Assembly (NCBI RefSeq): GCF_000407185.1
Contig: NZ_KE136482.1
Location: forward strand, 372,001-436,000
Direction: 5' to 3'
Source: Enterococcus malodoratus ATCC 43197
Lineage (GTDB): Bacteria > Bacillota > Bacilli > Lactobacillales > Enterococcaceae
Length of the DNA: 64,000 nucleotides
The notes beneath the pieces were generated by a model. That model did not search any database, was not told where the DNA came from, and was given only the letters and a program-made list of their open reading frames with translations. Both the position numbers and the translations under genes were made by a program. Positions within the stretch are counted from its first letter, which is position 1. The number at the start of each line of letters is the position of its first letter. Positions 51,847-59,878 of the stretch are shown piece by piece.

Positions 51847-53001
51847 ATGAAAGACAAGACAAAATTAATCCACGGCTATCATGCCTTTGATGAAGAAACC
51901 GGCGCTTCATCGTTTCCGATCTATCAATGTTCAACTTTTAAACAGGCATCCATCAAGGATGGACAGGCCTATACGTACTCGCGTTTCGGCAATCCAACGC
52001 GGACAGCTTTAGAGGAAGCCGTCGCCGCTTTAGAAACCGGCAAATATGGAACGGCATTTGCTTCTGGTATGGGAGCAATCTCGGCGGTTCTGCTGAGTTT
52101 CAATCAAGGCGATCATTTGGTGATGTGCAAGAGCATTTACGGCGGCACCTTCCAATTGGTTAACGAGGTTATGAATCGCTTCGGGATCGAAGTGACGTTT
52201 GTCGATGAGACCAATCTTTCGGAATGGGAGCATGCGATTCGGCCCAATACACGAGGACTTTATTTAGAAACACCATCGAATCCTTTATTATCAGTGACGG
52301 ATATTGCGGGAGTAGTCGCAATCGCAAAAGAGCACCACTTAGTGACCATGATCGATAATACCTTCATGACACCGCAATTCCAGAAACCATTGGCATTAGG
52401 AGTCGATGTGGTGATTCACAGCGCTACTAAGTTTATCAATGGACATAGCGATGTAGTAGCGGGGTTAGTTATAACTAATGACGAAGAGTGGCACAAGCAA
52501 ATCAAGCTCCAACAAAAGGTTTTGGGCGGCATTTTAGGTGTCGAAGACTGCTGGTTGACGATGCGCGGGCTTAAGACGATGGGCTTGCGGATGGAGCAGA
52601 GTGCACGCAGCGCGGAAAAAATCAGTCAGATGCTTGAAGACCATCCGGTTGTAAAAAAAGTTCATTATCCCGGGCTGCCTAGCCATCCCGAATATGATAT
52701 TCACAAACGTCAGGCGACTTCCGGCGGAGCGGTTTTATCTTTCGAATTAGCCAGTCAAGAAGCCGTGTATACTTTTTCGGATGCTTTGCAGATCCCGATC
52801 GCAGCCGTAAGTCTCGGCGGAGTAGAGTCGATTTTATCTTATCCAGTCACCATGAGCCACGCTTGCGTACCAAAAGAAGAACGAGAAAAACAAGGCATAA
52901 CAGAAGGTTTGCTGCGTCTATCTGTGGGAATCGAAGACACCGAAGATCTAATCGCAGACCTAGAACAAGCATTAGCCAAAGTTCGAATAACCGTAAAATA
53001 A
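51847..53001 (+). CDS. Cys/Met metabolism PLP enzyme (cystathionine lyase or methionine gamma-lyase type)
   Basis: This 384-residue enzyme of the gamma-family PLP fold has YSRFGNPTRTALEEAVAALE, FASGMGAISAVLL, ETPSNPLLSVTDI and the PLP-lysine SATKFINGHSDVVAG (Lys near 200). Members cleave or form C-S bonds in cystathionine, cysteine, methionine or homoserine. The precise reaction is not decidable here; there is no metA/metY/cysK neighbour. The start is ATG 51847, 7 bases after AGGAGG; upstream in-frame ATG-like codons lack a site. Confidence 0.87.
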   Translation: MKDKTKLIHGYHAFDEETGASSFPIYQCSTFKQASIKDGQAYTYSRFGNPTRTALEEAVAALETGKYGTAFASGMGAISAVLLSFNQGDHLVMCKSIYGGTFQLVNEVMNRFGIEVTFVDETNLSEWEHAIRPNTRGLYLETPSNPLLSVTDIAGVVAIAKEHHLVTMIDNTFMTPQFQKPLALGVDVVIHSATKFINGHSDVVAGLVITNDEEWHKQIKLQQKVLGGILGVEDCWLTMRGLKTMGLRMEQSARSAEKISQMLEDHPVVKKVHYPGLPSHPEYDIHKRQATSGGAVLSFELASQEAVYTFSDALQIPIAAVSLGGVESILSYPVTMSHACVPKEEREKQGITEGLLRLSVGIEDTEDLIADLEQALAKVRITVK

Positions 53002-53034
53002 ACACATTGGGAATTTCCTTCCCAATGTGTTTTT
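53000..53034 (+). terminator. Terminator after the PLP enzyme gene
   Basis: A perfect 14-bp stem (AACACATTGGGAA-type arms, 53000-53013 with 53019-53032) followed by T-run. Confidence 0.9.
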
Positions 53035-53050
53035 CCTGTTTTAGGGGAGA

Positions 53051-53392
53051 TGAATACCTAAAGCTGAAGGAGTTGCGAGTCCAAGTTTTCGCAGTATATA
53101 TTGAATAAAGCAAATCCGGATTCATTCTACAAAAAACGAATAGTTTAGTTTAATTGGATCGTATACGCAGTGAAAATCGAATTCATTTTTCTGTCTTTTT
53201 AGAAAAATGAATACCTTAAGTTGAAGGAGTTGCGAGTCCAATTTTTCGCAGTATATATTGAGTAAAGCAAATCCGGATTCATTCTACAAAAAATGAATAG
53301 TTTAGTTTAATTGGATCTTATACGCAGTGAAAATCAAACTCATTTTTCTGTCTTTTTAGAAAAATGAATACCTTAAGTTGAACGAGTTCGGT
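53051..53392. repeat. 157-bp tandem repeat, two full copies plus a partial third
   Basis: Copy 1 is 53051-53207, copy 2 is 53208-53364, and a third copy begins at 53365 and diverges after about 23 bases. By eye copies 1 and 2 differ at about 8 positions (about 95% identical). Each contains AATCCGGATT (10-bp palindrome) and ends in a hairpin ATTCATTTTTCT/AGAAAAATGAAT with an 8-base loop (53181-53212; the second copy has one arm change). No convincing long reading frame is present. The third copy leads into a TATAAT (53392-53397) for the next gene. Confidence 0.85.
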
Positions 53393-53426
53393 ATAATGGT
53401 ATCATCTCTTGGAGGAAGTGAAAGTC

Positions 53427-53885
53427 ATGATCGAAAATTTATTACGCCCAGAAGTGTTGCTGTCAAACGTGATTGTTTGTTTAGTGACTGTTTTGATTAC
53501 TCGTTGGGTACTTAAACGAAAGCCGAAGCCGGAACGGCCAGCGGAAGTGGTTCAGAGCCCGAAGCAAACGGCAGATGGGACAGTCATTCTTGAGACATCG
53601 CTGGCAACCTTGCAATCGTATAAAAATAATTTAAATAAATTTGGCTATGTCTATTTTCAAGAAACGACACCGATCGTGATTGAACAATTGAAGGCGGAAG
53701 CGAGCAGTTTGATTGTCTCGGAGACCAATCAGCCGATCCATGAGCTGCTGCAGAAAAACTATGAAAAGTTAGCGGCTTTTCAGCAAAAAGAAGTAGCTGA
53801 TACGAAGAAATTGGAGCTGGATGTGTTGAATCATGTCAATAAAACCATCATTACTTGGCGCAATCTGCTGAAGGAAAGCAGGTGA
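53427..53885 (+). CDS. Small membrane-anchored protein of unknown function
   Basis: This 152-residue protein has one N-terminal helix (EVLLSNVIVCLVTVLITRWVL), a basic KRKPKPERP stretch and a soluble, helical domain (about 55-152). I do not recognise the family. The ATG at 53427 follows GGAGG. The stop is 6 bp before the YbaK-type gene, so they are probably co-transcribed. A 157-bp tandem repeat lies directly upstream. Confidence 0.65.
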   Translation: MIENLLRPEVLLSNVIVCLVTVLITRWVLKRKPKPERPAEVVQSPKQTADGTVILETSLATLQSYKNNLNKFGYVYFQETTPIVIEQLKAEASSLIVSETNQPIHELLQKNYEKLAAFQQKEVADTKKLELDVLNHVNKTIITWRNLLKESR

Positions 53886-53890
53886 GTTTG

Positions 53891-54397
53891 ATGGGTAAAG
53901 CGACGGATACTGAAGTTTATCAGCTGTTAGAAAAATGGCAGATTCCTTATGAGCGTGTGGATCATCAAGCTGTTTATACAGTGGCGGAGATCGATTTTTC
54001 GATCGATGGCAGCGATGTGAAAAACCTGTTGATGAAAAGCAAGAAGACTAAAAACTATTATTTTGTGATCTGTCCGGGTAAAAAGCAGCTGGATATTAAA
54101 GGACTAGCAAAAGCCTTGGGCGAACGTCATTTATCCTTTGCTTCAGAAGCGGAGCTTTTTGAATTGCTTGGCTTGGAAAGAGGTTCGGTCACACCGCTGG
54201 CTCTGCCGCATGATACTGAACGGCAAATTACGGTGATCATTGATGAGACGATCGATCAAACGAAAAAGATCGGTTTCCATCCGAATACGAATACTGCGAC
54301 GCTCGTGATCGCCTTTAGTGATTTCAGGAAATTTTTAGCCAATCTGGCAATCGAACCAAAATATCTATCAATTCCAGCAAAACAGCGCGAAGCGTAA
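53891..54397 (+). CDS. YbaK/ProX-type aminoacyl-tRNA deacylase (PrdX-like)
   Basis: This 168-residue single-domain editing protein removes mischarged amino acids from tRNA (YbaK, ProX/PrdX group). It has the family pattern: MGKATDTEVYQLLEKWQIPYERVDH at the start, KNYYFVICPGKKQLDIK, LSFASEAELFELLGLERGSVTPLAL and a C-terminal GFHPNTNTATLVI. The LGLERGSVTPL segment is typical of the PrdX Ala-tRNA-Pro editing branch. The start ATG at 53891 follows AGGTGAG; an upstream in-frame start at 53855 overlaps the preceding gene. Confidence 0.88.
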   Translation: MGKATDTEVYQLLEKWQIPYERVDHQAVYTVAEIDFSIDGSDVKNLLMKSKKTKNYYFVICPGKKQLDIKGLAKALGERHLSFASEAELFELLGLERGSVTPLALPHDTERQITVIIDETIDQTKKIGFHPNTNTATLVIAFSDFRKFLANLAIEPKYLSIPAKQREA

Positions 54398-54416
54398 ACT
54401 TCGAGCTGTTTTTTTT
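54381..54416 (+). terminator. Terminator after the PrdX-like gene
   Basis: AACAGC-CGAAG/CTTCG-GCTGTT stem with single unpaired bases, followed by T6; it overlaps the stop codon. Confidence 0.8.
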
Positions 54417-54420
54417 CAAT

Positions 54421-54452
54421 AAAAAAAGCCGCGCAGAGTTATCTGCACGACT
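54421..54452 (-). terminator. Terminator of the flippase gene
   Basis: AGTCGTGCAGA/TCTGCGCGGCT stem (two G-U pairs) followed on the minus strand by T7. Confidence 0.8.
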
Positions 54453-54461
54453 TAAATAGGT

Positions 54462-56234
54462 TTAACGCATCCGTAATCGACGGCGAATGCCATCCACCCG
54501 AGGGCCTAATAATTTATCGGCCATCCGCGTCTTCAACGCTAAGATCATGTAAGTCAATCCGCCAAAGGCCGCGACGATCAGAATAATGATCATGGATTGC
54601 ATTTTCGAATCTGAGCTTAAAACTAATTCACAGCCGTATTTCACGACAAAGGCGACCACACCCATTGCCAGCGACATCAATGTAACTTTTCCAATAGAGG
54701 TCATCGTTTCTCTAAACGGAAATTGCGTGATGACATGGATTCGATCCAATAAGAACATATTTGCGACTAGGAATCCCACAAATGTAGCGATCAGCGGGCC
54801 GTAAGCCTCAAACATAAAGGTCAGTGGAAATTGTGAAACAGCCTTAACGAAGATCCCGATACCTAAAAACCAGACAGCTTGCATGTTGCCATCTAAACCT
54901 TGCAGCATCGTAGAACAGACCATGAAGAGTCCCATCATGATGCCGACCACACAGGAAGCGGCCAATAGTTGCGCGCCCAGCGGATTCGGCCAGTAGAATA
55001 GGGTATTCAAGGGATAAGCCAAGATGAACATTCCGACAGTCGCCGGCATCATTACGAAGAACAATAATTGGATATTATTCGTTACTAGTTTGGCTAATCC
55101 TTTGTGATCTTTTTTCGTAAAACGTTCCGTGATCAGTGGCAAACCGGCCGTTGCCATCGCTGTCCCAAGTGCGATCACCACCATCGTCAATTTATCCGGA
55201 TTGGCGGAGATTAACGCAAACAGGTCGGCATTTTTCGCCGCGGAATAATTCGTTACGATCGACATGATTTTTTCAAAGGAATATTGATCAATCAGCTTGA
55301 AAATACTGATCGCACTGCCGACAATAATGAACGGGATCGCTTGCTGGATCATTTGCAGGACTAATTGACGCCCGGAGAAGGTAATCTCGTTATTGCTTTC
55401 TCTGATCAATTCACGAAAGGCTGTCCGTTCTTTCAAAAGCGAGAACAATAGAACTCCCATCGCGAAGGCGACACCAATGAAGGCAGCGAACGTTGAATGT
55501 ACAACAGCTGTCTTGTAACTGCCGTTGTTGATCTGCATGATAATGAAAGCGGAAGCTAACATGTAGCAGACTCGGGCGATTTGCTCGACAATTTGAGAGA
55601 TCGCGTAAGGCTTCATATTGTTGTTTCCTTGGAAGAAGCCGCGGATTACACTCATAGCCGGGAAAATCAGCAGCACGACACTTAAGGAGCGCATGACTGG
55701 AACTAGGTCAGCGTTGCCTTGAGACAGGTATGGTGCGCCCACAAACATAATAGCGGCACAAATCACACCGCCGATGGTCATCAGCCGCATGGTGTAAAAC
55801 AATAGTTTTTTACTTAACCCGTATTCATTCATGGAATTATAACGGGCTGTTTGTTTAGCTACCGCCGCTGGAATCCCCGCGGTAGAAATCATAAGAAAGA
55901 GCGCGTAAACGTTGTAGCCCTTAGTGTACAAATAGTTGGCCTCTAAGCCATGGGGCTGCATCCAAGCAATCCAAGGGATTACGTAAACGGCACCTAGTAA
56001 ACGGGAGAAGATATTCCCGACCGTCAGCCAAGCTGTGCTTTGCACCATTTTCTCTTGAGCTGTGGCCTGTTTTTTGGGTTCAGCAGGGGCGTCTGTTATT
56101 GGCTCTGCTTCAGGCGCCTGCGCTGTATTCCTTTTGTGTTCTTTTTTAGGCGGCGGTGCCGCTTCTGTATGATAACGAGCGACGCGGGATCTTGAACCCT
56201 GCAACTCGTTTTCGTAGCTATTTTTTTCAGTCAT
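54462..56234 (-). CDS. MOP-superfamily flippase (MurJ/SpoVB/YtgP type)
   Basis: This 590-residue protein has a disordered N-terminal tail of about 65 residues (rich in Pro, Glu, Ala and Lys) and then about 14 helices of a polysaccharide/lipid II flippase, beginning QSTAWLTVGNIFSRLLGAVYVIPW. Conserved segments include GIPAAVAKQTARYN and RGFFQGNNNMKPYAISQIVEQ, which match YtgP/MurJ proteins that flip lipid II for peptidoglycan synthesis. The long cytoplasmic tail is unlike many YtgP proteins and could be a regulatory extension. The ribosome binding site is weak. Confidence 0.85.
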   Translation of the reverse strand: MTEKNSYENELQGSRSRVARYHTEAAPPPKKEHKRNTAQAPEAEPITDAPAEPKKQATAQEKMVQSTAWLTVGNIFSRLLGAVYVIPWIAWMQPHGLEANYLYTKGYNVYALFLMISTAGIPAAVAKQTARYNSMNEYGLSKKLLFYTMRLMTIGGVICAAIMFVGAPYLSQGNADLVPVMRSLSVVLLIFPAMSVIRGFFQGNNNMKPYAISQIVEQIARVCYMLASAFIIMQINNGSYKTAVVHSTFAAFIGVAFAMGVLLFSLLKERTAFRELIRESNNEITFSGRQLVLQMIQQAIPFIIVGSAISIFKLIDQYSFEKIMSIVTNYSAAKNADLFALISANPDKLTMVVIALGTAMATAGLPLITERFTKKDHKGLAKLVTNNIQLLFFVMMPATVGMFILAYPLNTLFYWPNPLGAQLLAASCVVGIMMGLFMVCSTMLQGLDGNMQAVWFLGIGIFVKAVSQFPLTFMFEAYGPLIATFVGFLVANMFLLDRIHVITQFPFRETMTSIGKVTLMSLAMGVVAFVVKYGCELVLSSDSKMQSMIIILIVAAFGGLTYMILALKTRMADKLLGPRVDGIRRRLRMR

Positions 56235-56311
56235 ATAAACCAGCTTTCTGCAACAGTATCCTCCATATTTTACCTGTTCTTCCAGGGAGTTACAATCCTG
56301 TCAGGAAATCT

Positions 56312-57007
56312 TTAAGAATTAGGGATAAAGGTATTGATATGACTGGCGAAGCTTTCAAGGTTTCGCGTTTGAATATAGACAGATCCGCGTCCGTGGAATT
56401 CATTGACCACGCCTTCGCCGGTCTTGAAGCCGAAGGTACCTGAGGCCACCTTGATGTTGTAATCCAACGAGCTGGTCCAAGCGATCACATGCTGATTATC
56501 AATAATTACCGGTGCACTGCCGTCTAATTCGATTTTCTCAACATCGCCAAAAGCAGAAACTAAGATTTGCCCGCTGCCGGTCGTTTCCATGACGAAAAAG
56601 CCGCCGGTTCCGCCTAATAGGGCACCAGAAAGTTTTTGTCGTTTCATTTGGTAGTTGACGTTTTCTTCGCTGGCAAGAAAAGCACCAGTATTCAAACGCC
56701 AGTGTTCTGCACCGACATCGAGGGCAAAGATTTTCCCCGGTACCGCTGGAGCGATGGCGATCATGGCATTAGCAGAGTGGGCAGTGGCTGTACTGATGAA
56801 GAAGCTTTCGCCGCTAGTCACCGAGCGGCCCAAAGCACTTAATGCACCGCCAAGACCTTTCTTGCCATTGGTATTCATTTGGCCTTCTAATTCTATTTCC
56901 CCGATCTCATAAACCATTGCACCTGGTTCGATCCGTAATTGTTCTCCGCGCTGCAGTGTCACCTTTGCGATAGGGGCAAAAGTGCTTTCAGATAATTCGT
57001 AATTCAT
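56312..57007 (-). CDS. AIM24/TIGR00266 family protein
   Basis: This 231-residue soluble beta-rich protein has the TIGR00266/AIM24 pattern: LQRGEQLRIEPGAMVYEIGEIELEGQM, SFFISTATAHSANAMIAIAPAVPGKIFALD, GGTGGFFVMETTGSGQILVSAFG and GFKTGEGVVNEFHGRGSVYIQTR. Bacterial members have no defined activity. The start is ATG 57007, 7 bases after AAGGGAG; an in-frame upstream start at 57055 has no site. Confidence 0.87.
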   Translation of the reverse strand: MNYELSESTFAPIAKVTLQRGEQLRIEPGAMVYEIGEIELEGQMNTNGKKGLGGALSALGRSVTSGESFFISTATAHSANAMIAIAPAVPGKIFALDVGAEHWRLNTGAFLASEENVNYQMKRQKLSGALLGGTGGFFVMETTGSGQILVSAFGDVEKIELDGSAPVIIDNQHVIAWTSSLDYNIKVASGTFGFKTGEGVVNEFHGRGSVYIQTRNLESFASHINTFIPNS

Positions 57008-57112
57008 AGTAAAACTCCCTTCAAAGACATTTGCTAAAATTATAACATTTCCCATATCTTTTCTGTGAGATTTTGATAAGATTATTAAAAGGGAAAAGAT
57101 GGAGGAGAAGGT

Positions 57113-57892
57113 ATGGAAATATTAGCATTTGAGCACGTTCAATTCGTTCGTCAGCAAACGGTTCTATTAGAAGATATTAATTGGCAGATCAAAGCAGGCG
57201 AGGATTGGGCCGTCTTAGGGTTGAACGGTGCCGGAAAAAGCTTGATGCTGAACATGATTTCAGGCAATTTATGGCCTTCTAGCGGAAAGCTGACGGTCTT
57301 GGGTGAGTTATTTGGTCAAACGTCGATTCCTGATCTAACGAAACGAATCGGCTGGGTGAGTCAGTCCTTACAAGAACGAATTCATCGAGAAGAACAGGCT
57401 GAATATATCGTTTTGTCAGGGAAGTTCGCCAGTATCGGTATTTATCAGAAGTTTTCAGTGGAAGAACTGGAAGAGGCCAAACAAGTTTTGAATTCCTTAG
57501 GAGCCAAAAAGTTGATTGGCAAGGTGTATCAAGTATTGTCTCAGGGAGAAAAACAAATCGTTTTGATCGCTCGGGCATTAATGGCCAAACCAGAGCTGTT
57601 GATCTTGGACGAGCCGTGTAATGGATTGGATTTATTTGCTCGTGAGGATTTATTGGCACGAATCAAAAAAATGAAACAAGCGGCGGATGCGCCAAGCTTA
57701 TTGTACGTGACCCATCATACCGAAGAAATTTTACCATTGTTGAATCACGTGCTGATGATTCGCGATGGCAAAATTTTTAAACAAGGCCAACGAGAAGAAC
57801 TTTTGAAAGTAGACGTACTGAATGAGTTCTATCAACGGCCGATCGAAATTCATGGAATGAGTGACGATCGCATGATGGTGATTCCTAAATAA
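57113..57892 (+). CDS. Stand-alone ABC ATPase (YlmA/ModF-like)
   Basis: This 259-residue ATPase has Walker A GLNGAGKSL (Leu after the Ser), signature LSQGEKQ, Walker B LLILDEPCNGLD and switch YVTHHTEE. No permease gene is adjacent. This group (YlmA in bacilli, one half of ModF in proteobacteria) has unclear partners; a role apart from transport is possible. AGGAG and AAGG precede the ATG. Confidence 0.87.
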   Translation: MEILAFEHVQFVRQQTVLLEDINWQIKAGEDWAVLGLNGAGKSLMLNMISGNLWPSSGKLTVLGELFGQTSIPDLTKRIGWVSQSLQERIHREEQAEYIVLSGKFASIGIYQKFSVEELEEAKQVLNSLGAKKLIGKVYQVLSQGEKQIVLIARALMAKPELLILDEPCNGLDLFAREDLLARIKKMKQAADAPSLLYVTHHTEEILPLLNHVLMIRDGKIFKQGQREELLKVDVLNEFYQRPIEIHGMSDDRMMVIPK

Positions 57893-57921
57893 AAGGACTC
57901 TCGTTTTGAGAGTCTTTTTTT
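57891..57921 (+). terminator. Terminator after the YlmA-like gene
   Basis: GACTCTC/GAGAGTC stem followed by T7. Confidence 0.9.
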
Positions 57922-58247
57922 ACGTTTGAATTATGTAAATAAAAATATCGCAAAAGAAATAAGTGGGAATTATGTTCGTCTAAACGCATTTAGTAGCGGG
58001 AGTGAAACATGTTCTTATTTTCGACTTGAAATATCTATTCAAAAAAATAGCGATACATTTCCTGATAGTTGAAATTTTAGATTTAAATCACCGATCTTTA
58101 TTTTTTCGTTCGATTTTATTTTTATGTTATTTAACAATTAATTTATCGATTTATTTCTTTTATATGTGTTGTTAAAAATCACTATTTAAATGGTAATTAA
58201 TGTGGTTATGGGAGTTTCTGGTACACATGCGGATTCTGATTCAGTGT
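57922..58247. other. AT-rich gap before the first LPxTN surface protein gene
   Basis: About 330 bp with no gene or clear structure. Very AT-rich, consistent with a promoter region. Confidence 0.5.
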
Positions 58248-58274
58248 GTTATAATAAGAGACGGTATTTATCAT
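58248..58274 (+). promoter_or_regulatory. Shared promoter/leader element, copy 1
   Basis: GTTATAATAA, 7 bases, then TATTTATCAT, followed by AAAAAGGAGG. The same layout with the same 7-base spacing precedes the paralogous gene at 59879. TATAAT is the likely -10. Confidence 0.65.
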
Positions 58275-58291
58275 AAAAAGGAGGATGTTGT

Positions 58292-59701
58292 ATGTTTAGA
58301 AAAAGTGTTTATTTGTTTTCTGTAGCGATATTAGGGTTATCGCTAGTGCCCAGCAGCGCATGGGCCGACGAGGCAATCGAATCGGCTGCACCTGCTATAA
58401 CAACAGAGTTGGTTGAAAGCCCTGTCAATAGTGTGGAACAACCGGTCGCTGAGCCTGAAGAAACAGTGGTGGAAGCACCGACCGAACAGCAAGCTTCGAT
58501 TGGGGAAGAAGCAGCTGAACTTCCAGCTACCGAAAATCAGGAAAGTAATACTGAAGAGATCGAAGTCCCAGCTGAACCAGTCGCAGCACCAGAAGAACCA
58601 GCGGCCGCGGAGCCAAAAACAATTGAGCCAGAAAAAAAGGTTGAACCATTTGCCGCACCGCAGCAAAAAGCAGCACGGGCAGCGATACCGTTTTTAAAGG
58701 ATGACAATGACGGGAAAATCGTCGACCACGAAAAAGCGATTACAGATGAAGAGGCTAAAATTTCTGCCGAATACAACTTCATGCCTAATTTTGATCAGCT
58801 AGATGACATTGTGGTGCAATCGAGTGCCGGCTACACAGAGCGAACGAGCTACTTCGTTTTTGATTTGAAAAATGCGGCAAAAAACTCAATTACCGTCATC
58901 TATAAAAATGTTGGTACCTACAATGGAAAAGTAATTGATATGAAGGTGACGGTCAAGGATTGGACTGTCTTTACTGGAAGTGTCTACGCACAATTGTCAA
59001 TTAGCAAAAGAAATGGAATTACCATGAATGGAATCAGCGATGTTCGCTTGAACTATTCGTTTCTTGATAATTTAACCGCTAAGGCGGCAAATGTGTCGGG
59101 CTTTTTCAATTTTACTGATATCGACTTGAAGCAAAGTATCGATTTATTTGACCATAACAACGTACAGAATTTTTACGTTACTAAGGGCAACGAACTATAC
59201 GTTAAAACACATAACGGTTTTATCAGAGTCGGCGAGATTAATGGAGACAGGACCAATGATCTAAACATGGATCATTGGCTGACCTATACTTACAAAAATA
59301 TTTCTAACTTTGATGTCCGCTATAATCAAGATTACGATTCTGGTGCCGTCTTTAATTACACGTACCAAGCACCGATCGTCATTGAAGAAACGGCGGTCGT
59401 CCCTGAGACAAAAGAGCCAGAAGTCGTTGAAGAAACGCCGATCGAAGAAGAAACTGCAACCGACGAAGTTGTCCCGGTCAAAACTGAGACCGCAACGGTA
59501 AGTCTTGCTGCTAAAGCGGCACCTGCAAAGGGTGAAGTAGCAAAAACAGAAGTGAAAAAGGTCGAGGTTAAAAAAGCAGAACCGTTGAAACAAGCCGTGC
59601 TGCCGCAAACAAATGATAAAGTAAGCTCAATTTTTATCACACTTGGCGGTGCCTGCCTATTCCTTTTCACCGCATTATTCTTGAATAAGAAGAAAGTATA
59701 G
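58292..59701 (+). CDS. Cell-wall anchored surface protein with LPQTN motif (paralogue 1)
   Basis: This 469-residue protein has a signal peptide cut near SAWADE, a low-complexity Glu/Ala/Pro/Val spacer (about 27-135), a folded domain (about 140-365; DDNDGKIVDHEKAITDE, VIYKNVGTYNGKVIDMKVTVKDW, SGFFNFTDIDLKQSIDLFD, HWLTYTYKNIS), a second Glu/Val/Lys-rich spacer and a sorting signal LPQTN, helix, NKKKV. LPxTN instead of LPxTG is shared with the next gene. The folded domain is conserved between the two. It probably binds a ligand, but the function is unknown. Confidence 0.85.
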   Translation: MFRKSVYLFSVAILGLSLVPSSAWADEAIESAAPAITTELVESPVNSVEQPVAEPEETVVEAPTEQQASIGEEAAELPATENQESNTEEIEVPAEPVAAPEEPAAAEPKTIEPEKKVEPFAAPQQKAARAAIPFLKDDNDGKIVDHEKAITDEEAKISAEYNFMPNFDQLDDIVVQSSAGYTERTSYFVFDLKNAAKNSITVIYKNVGTYNGKVIDMKVTVKDWTVFTGSVYAQLSISKRNGITMNGISDVRLNYSFLDNLTAKAANVSGFFNFTDIDLKQSIDLFDHNNVQNFYVTKGNELYVKTHNGFIRVGEINGDRTNDLNMDHWLTYTYKNISNFDVRYNQDYDSGAVFNYTYQAPIVIEETAVVPETKEPEVVEETPIEEETATDEVVPVKTETATVSLAAKAAPAKGEVAKTEVKKVEVKKAEPLKQAVLPQTNDKVSSIFITLGGACLFLFTALFLNKKKV

Positions 59702-59708
59702 AAATAGC

Positions 59709-59739
59709 GGCTCCTCGGAAAAAACCGAGGAGCCTTTTT
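59709..59739 (+). terminator. Terminator between the two surface protein genes
   Basis: A perfect 10-bp GC-rich stem (GGCTCCTCGG/CCGAGGAGCC) followed by T5, so the two genes are separate transcription units. Confidence 0.9.
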
Positions 59740-59836
59740 ATCTGTCGATCTAGCTAGGCCTTCAAAACAAATAAAATGATTATTATAAAGATTAAATATT
59801 ATTATCGTAGAAAAAACAGCAAATTAGATAATAAAC

Positions 59837-59863
59837 GTTATAATAATTATTGATATTTATCAT
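59837..59863 (+). promoter_or_regulatory. Shared promoter/leader element, copy 2
   Basis: GTTATAATAA, 7 bases, TATTTATCAT, followed by AAAGGAGG, as in copy 1 at 58248-58274; the flanks differ. Confidence 0.65.
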
Positions 59864-59878
59864 AAAGGAGGCTTTTTT

